In this document: one piece after another, positions 60,601 to 64,000 of the stretch | Layout: the number at the start of each line of letters is the position of its first letter | Numbering within the stretch: position 1 is the stretch's first letter | Assembly (NCBI GenBank): GCA_046263755.1 | Contig: JBJYZC010000002.1 | Coordinates: forward strand, 62,001 to 126,000 | Length of the DNA stretch: 64,000 nucleotides | Source of the DNA: Lachnocurva sp029100405 | GTDB lineage: Bacteria > Bacillota > Clostridia > Lachnospirales > Lachnospiraceae | Reading direction: 5' to 3' | The notes under the pieces: generated by a model | Databases searched by the model: none | Seen by the model: only the letters and a program-made list of their open reading frames with translations | What the model was told of the DNA's origin: nothing | Position numbers and translations under genes: made by a program

Positions 60601-61523
60601 TCAATGACGTCCTCAGCAAGAATCTTATGATTGATCCGGTTTCTCAGGGCAAGCTTTTTATTAAATTTATACCGTCCCACCTTAGCCAGATCATAACGTC
60701 TGGGGTCAAAGAACATACCGTTGATCAGAGTCTCAGCACTGTCTACGGAAAGAGGTTCGCCGGGGCGGATCTTTCTGTAGAGTTCCAGAAGGCCTCCCTC
60801 GTAGGAACCATTCGGTGCCTTTTCCGGAATGATGGACGGATCCTTGGTGAAGGATGCTTCAATCTTCTTCTCATCGCCGAAAAGGTCAATGATCTCCTGG
60901 TTCGTTCCAATTCCGAGAGACCGGATAAATACCGTGATCGGAACCTTACGGGTACGGTCTACCCGAACATAGAAGACATCATTGGAGTCAGTCTCATATT
61001 CCAGCCATGCACCACGATTCGGGATAACAGTGCAGGAATAGAGCGGCTTACCAACCTTATCATGATCAATGGCATAGTAGATTCCGGGAGAACGGACCAG
61101 CTGGCTGACGATAACTCGCTCGGCACCATTAATAACAAAAGTACCGGTCTCGGTCATCAGAGGCAGATCGCCCATGAAGATTTCATGCTCATTGATCTCA
61201 TCTGTCTCTTTATTATAGAGACGTACCTTCACCTTCAGAGGAGCCGCATATGTAGCATCTCTGGCCTTGCATTCCGGGATCGTATACTTAATATCCTCCT
61301 TGCAAAGCTTGAAATCGGTGAATTCCAGACTGAGATGACCACTGTAGTCCGTGATCGGGGAGATATCATCGAAAGCCTCCTTCAGACCCTCATCCAGAAA
61401 CCACTGATAAGAGTCCTTCTGAACTGCGATGAAATTTGGCATTTCGAGAACTTCCCGGTGACGGGCAAAGCTCATCCGCATGCCCTTACCGGACTTCACC
61501 GGCCGCATGTTCTTTTTCTCCAT
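57630..61523 (-). CDS. rpoB: RNA polymerase beta subunit
   Basis: A 1297-aa subunit. The rifampicin pocket [33 protein letters not shown] carries wild-type Asp, His and Ser at the common resistance sites. [12 protein letters not shown] near residue 970 and the C-terminal [27 protein letters not shown] are canonical. The end is a very acidic tail ([18 protein letters not shown]). It has its own promoter after the rplL terminator. Confidence 0.98.
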   Translation of the reverse strand: [1297 protein letters not shown]

Positions 61524-61652
61524 TGACGTTCCACCTCTCGTAATATTCTAAATTTATTACTACACAAGTCTCAAATGTATGGCAATTCTCTTGAAATATG
61601 CGCATACTTCGTATTGCCGCACGGCATACCCCGCGACAATAACGCAACATAC

Positions 61653-61682
61653 ATAATACAAGAAAAGCAAGCCTTTTGTCAA
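61653..61682 (-). promoter_or_regulatory. Promoter of rpoBC
   Basis: TTGACA (61677-61682), 18 nt, TATTAT (61653-61658), directly after the terminator hairpin at the end of rplL; the leader to rpoB is about 125 nt. Confidence 0.82.
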
Positions 61683-61693
61683 GGTATTTTTTT

Positions 61694-61726
61694 GCGCACA
61701 AAAAAAGGACTGCATACGCAGCCCTT
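61694..61726 (-). terminator. Terminator or attenuator between rplL and rpoB
   Basis: GGGCTGC/GCAGTCC (one wobble) with a 4-nt loop and seven T. It separates ribosomal-protein from polymerase expression, as the attenuator does in E. coli. Confidence 0.8.
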
Positions 61727-61746
61727 TTTCTTATGGTTCCTTCTGA

Positions 61747-62121
61747 TTATTTCAGGGTAACCTTTGCGCCCTGCTCTTCCAGCTTAGCCTTCAGATCATC
61801 AGCGGTAGCCTTGTCAGCCTGCTCCTTAACAACCTTCGGAGCACCGTCAACGAGATCCTTAGCTTCCTTCAGGCCAAGCCCGGTTGCTTCACGAACAACC
61901 TTGATAACCTTAACCTTGTTCGGGCCAACTTCAGTCAGCTCTACGTCGAACTCAGTCTTCTCTTCTTCCGGAGCTGCGCCAGCGCCTGCTGCTGCAACTA
62001 CAACACCAGCTGCTGCGGATACGCCGAACTCTTCTTCACAAGCCTTTACCAGGTCGTTCAGTTCAGTTACGCTAAGTTCTTTGATTGCTGCGATGATCTC
62101 ATCATTGGATAACTTTGCCAT
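61747..62121 (-). CDS. rplL: 50S ribosomal protein L7/L12
   Basis: A 124-aa stalk protein. The N-terminal dimer helix (MAKLSNDEIIAAIKELSVTELNDLVKACEEEFG), the Ala/Gly/Pro hinge (VVVAAAGAGAAPEEEKTEF) and the C-terminal factor-binding domain (KVIKVVREATGLGLKEAKDLVDGAP) are all seen. The ATG at 62121 has GGAGG 8 nt upstream. Confidence 0.97.
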   Translation of the reverse strand: MAKLSNDEIIAAIKELSVTELNDLVKACEEEFGVSAAAGVVVAAAGAGAAPEEEKTEFDVELTEVGPNKVKVIKVVREATGLGLKEAKDLVDGAPKVVKEQADKATADDLKAKLEEQGAKVTLK

Positions 62122-62211
62122 TGATTTTTCCTCCATTTAATAAATTTGTCAGGAAACGATCGTTCTAGGATACGATCCGTTTCAATTTGAAATACAGATA
62201 ATTGTAATAAA

Positions 62212-62712
62212 TTACTCTGCTGCTGCTTCGCCATTCTTCTCTGCGATCTGCTTGATAACGCGAGCGAAGTTGGTGATAGGTGCCTGGAAGGAACCAAGCA
62301 GTCTGCCGAGAAGGACATCTCTGGACGGGATTGCTGCGATTTCATTGATGGCAGCTTCATCCATATATTTACCTTCTACAACGCCGCCCTTGAGCTCAAG
62401 AGCCTTCGCATCCTTAGCAAACTTTGCAAGAACTCTTGCGGGAGCAGTTGCATCGTCCTTAGAAATTGCGATTGCGTTCGGTCCTTCAAGAAGAGGCTTC
62501 AGGCTTTCGAATTCAGTTCCTTCGAAGGCCCTGGTCATCATAGTATTCTTGTAAACCTTGTAAGTTACACCTTCTGCACGAAGAGCCTTACGAAGAGCGG
62601 TATCTTCAGAAACAGTAAGTCCACGGTAGTCAACTACAACTACGGACTGTGCTCCCTCAACGCTCTTGGAGATCTCTTCTACGATAGGCGCTTTTAATTC
62701 AACCTTTGCCAC
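62212..62712 (-). CDS. rplJ: 50S ribosomal protein L10
   Basis: A 166-aa stalk base, (V)AKVELKAPIVEEISKSVEGAQSVVVVDYRGLTV, with YKVYKNTMMTRA. The GTG at 62712 follows AAGGAGG by 7 nt; the open frame further upstream runs through the leader RNA and is not used. L10 with L12 represses its own mRNA by binding the leader. Confidence 0.96.
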   Translation of the reverse strand: MAKVELKAPIVEEISKSVEGAQSVVVVDYRGLTVSEDTALRKALRAEGVTYKVYKNTMMTRAFEGTEFESLKPLLEGPNAIAISKDDATAPARVLAKFAKDAKALELKGGVVEGKYMDEAAINEIAAIPSRDVLLGRLLGSFQAPITNFARVIKQIAEKNGEAAAE

Positions 62713-62744
62713 GAATTTTACCTCCTTATCGTATTTTTTCCGAA

Positions 62745-62862
62745 TCGGATAAGTATAGAAAAACCTCTCTGCACGATGACAGAGAGGTCTACATTTCATA
62801 AATGTACTCATCCCTCGGCAGGTAGCATGCGTTATGTCTATTGACACCTGCTGTCTTCGGCA
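62745..62862 (-). ncRNA. L10 leader (ribosomal protein autoregulatory RNA)
   Basis: The minus strand reads GCAGGTG ... CCTGCCGAGGG, then the hairpin ACCTCTCTG/CAGAGAGGT followed by TTTTTC (terminator arm at 62758-62788). This has the layout of the Gram-positive L10 leader: an L10-L12 binding element followed by a terminator hairpin, between promoter and rplJ. Confidence 0.85.
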
Positions 62863-62873
62863 TTTGCTATAGT

Positions 62874-62902
62874 ACTATAGCACGATTTATTTTTGCTGTC
62901 AA
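62874..62902 (-). promoter_or_regulatory. Promoter of rplJL
   Basis: TTGACA, 17 nt, TATAGT on the minus strand, just before the L10 leader and about 50 nt past the end of rplA. Confidence 0.85.
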
Positions 62903-62952
62903 CATGATCTCGGAGAGATTCCGGCGCCTCACGGCGCCCGGATCCATCTTCA

Positions 62953-63660
62953 TCACTCTGCAACAGTCTGAACTGTCTTCAGAGGATTTACCCGAACACC
63001 AGGGCCCATGGTCGGAGCCAGGGTGATGTTCTTCAGATAGGTTCCCTTTACTGTGGAAGGGCGAGCCTTGTTAACGGCATTCATTAAGGTCTGGAAGTTG
63101 TCAAGTAACTGGTCTTCTGTGAAAGAAGCTTTTCCAATCGGCACATGGATGATATTTGCCTTGTCCAGACGATACTCGATCTTACCGGCTTTGATATCCT
63201 GGATTGCCTTGGTGACATCCATGGTTACGGTTCCTGCCTTGGGATTCGGCATTAAGCCCTTCGGTCCAAGGACACGACCCAGACGTCCTACAACACCCAT
63301 CATATCCGGGGTAGCTACAACGACGTCAAAGTCAAGCCAGCCGTCATTCTGGATCTTCGGGATCAGGTCCTCTGCGCCTACGTAATCAGCGCCTGCAGCC
63401 TGTGCTTCATCAGCCTTCGGTCCCTTGGCAAATACCAGAACACGAACGGTCTTACCGGTTCCGTGAGGAAGAACAACAGCGCCACGGATCTGCTGATCTG
63501 CGTGACGGCTGTCACAACCGGTACGGATGTGAACTTCGATTGTTTCGTCAAACTTAGCATTTGCGTTCTTCTTGACCTGGCTGACTGCGTCTGCAGGATC
63601 ATAGAGAACGGTCTTGTCGTACGCCTTTACGGCGTCCATGTATTTCTTTCCGTGTTTCAT
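62953..63660 (-). CDS. rplA: 50S ribosomal protein L1
   Basis: A 235-aa protein of the mobile L1 stalk at the E site, MKHGKKYMDAVKAYD, with the domain II segment VVATPDMMGVVGRLGRVLGPKGLMPNPK. Normal length. It follows rplK by 86 nt. Confidence 0.97.
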   Translation of the reverse strand: MKHGKKYMDAVKAYDKTVLYDPADAVSQVKKNANAKFDETIEVHIRTGCDSRHADQQIRGAVVLPHGTGKTVRVLVFAKGPKADEAQAAGADYVGAEDLIPKIQNDGWLDFDVVVATPDMMGVVGRLGRVLGPKGLMPNPKAGTVTMDVTKAIQDIKAGKIEYRLDKANIIHVPIGKASFTEDQLLDNFQTLMNAVNKARPSTVKGTYLKNITLAPTMGPGVRVNPLKTVQTVAE

Positions 63661-63746
63661 TAAATTTCCTCCTGTGGTTCGGTCGGGTGTGCGATGGCCG
63701 CTGTAGGAATATCAGCGCCGCCCTCCCACTTCAATGACAGGTCGTA

Positions 63747-64000
63747 TCAGTCTACGACTTCGATTCCCATGGAACGAGCTGTTCCAGCGATCATGCTCAT
63801 TGCTGCTTCAACGGTTGCTGCGTTCAGATCCGGCATCTTGGTCTCAGCGATTTCCTTGATCTGATCCTTGGTTACCTTAGCAACCTTGTTCTTGTTCGGC
63901 TCACCTGATCCGTGCTGGATATTTGCTGCCTTCTTCAGAAGAACTGCAGCAGGGGGAGTCTTGGTTACAAATGTGAAGGAACGGTCGGTATAAACTGTAA
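63747..64000 (-). CDS. rplK: 50S ribosomal protein L11, C-terminal part
   Basis: The gene enters from beyond the window end, so only the last 84 residues are seen. SFTFVTKTPPAAVLLKKAA, KVAKVTKDQIKEIAETKMPDLNAATVEAAMSMIAGTARSMGI and the stop TGA are the L11 C-terminal RNA-binding domain (GTPase-associated centre). The N-terminal domain is not in the window. Confidence 0.97.
   Translation of the reverse strand, partial: TVYTDRSFTFVTKTPPAAVLLKKAANIQHGSGEPNKNKVAKVTKDQIKEIAETKMPDLNAATVEAAMSMIAGTARSMGIEVVD

Noticed and set aside
59661..61526. A 621-codon plus-strand frame opposite rpoB
   Set aside because: Shadow of rpoB; no domain and no ribosome site.
62713..62847. N-terminal extension of L10 up to 62847
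   Set aside because: It runs through the L10 leader RNA; the GTG at 62712 has a perfect AGGAGG site.

Overview
The window is one chromosomal stretch from a low-to-mid GC Gram-positive bacterium, most likely a member of the Clostridia close to Lachnospiraceae. The reasons are AGGAGG-type ribosome sites on nearly every gene, YhaM and MutS2, an HPr with the regulatory Ser next to the EI gene, a zinc-ribbon S14, a zinc-lid adenylate kinase, an L10 leader RNA of Gram-positive type, and L17 and EF-Tu with insertions. The taxon is inferred from gene content only. Almost every gene is on the minus strand, so the transcripts run from high to low coordinates.

1-6050 is accessory DNA. It holds a three-gene operon on the minus strand (XRE regulator, a HamA-like DUF1837 protein, and a HamB-like DEAH helicase cut by the window edge) that looks like a variant Hachiman anti-phage system. 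Its promoter has a perfect palindromic operator next to it. Behind it comes a plus-strand segment with features of an integrated mobile element: 11-bp phased direct repeats, a terminator inside an inverted repeat, two related very small genes (one broken), strongly structured non-coding stretches, and a cysteine-containing protein with a sigma-like helix-turn-helix.

6050-11450 carries RNA and DNA maintenance genes: rlmD, yhaM and, on the plus strand, mutS2.

11473-26833 is the whole S10-spc-alpha ribosomal cluster read leftward (rpsJ to rplQ, with secY, adk, infA, rpmJ and rpoA). It has a structured 5' leader before rpsJ and a second promoter with a structured leader before rpsM. The usual map gene is missing between adk and infA.

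27176-32899 holds a SAM methyltransferase, a 42-bp tandem repeat array, and a VWA - MoxR AAA+ - leucine-rich-repeat operon.

33138-41826 is an arabinoside-use locus: GH127 and GH51 arabinofuranosidases, a carbohydrate ABC importer without its ATPase, a LacI regulator and a YesL-like membrane protein. A family of AAACGTTTA-type operators ties the parts together.

42111-48068 is a fructose PTS locus (fruR, fruK, fructose EIIABC, HPr, EI). The substrate would be phosphorylated during import by EI/HPr/EII and then by FruK to fructose-1,6-bisphosphate.

48224-64000 holds truA, then tuf, fusA, rpsG and rpsL, then rpoC and rpoB, then rplL, rplJ, rplA and partial rplK. Clear promoters stand before rpsL, tuf, rpoB and rplJ, and an L10 autoregulatory leader precedes rplJ.
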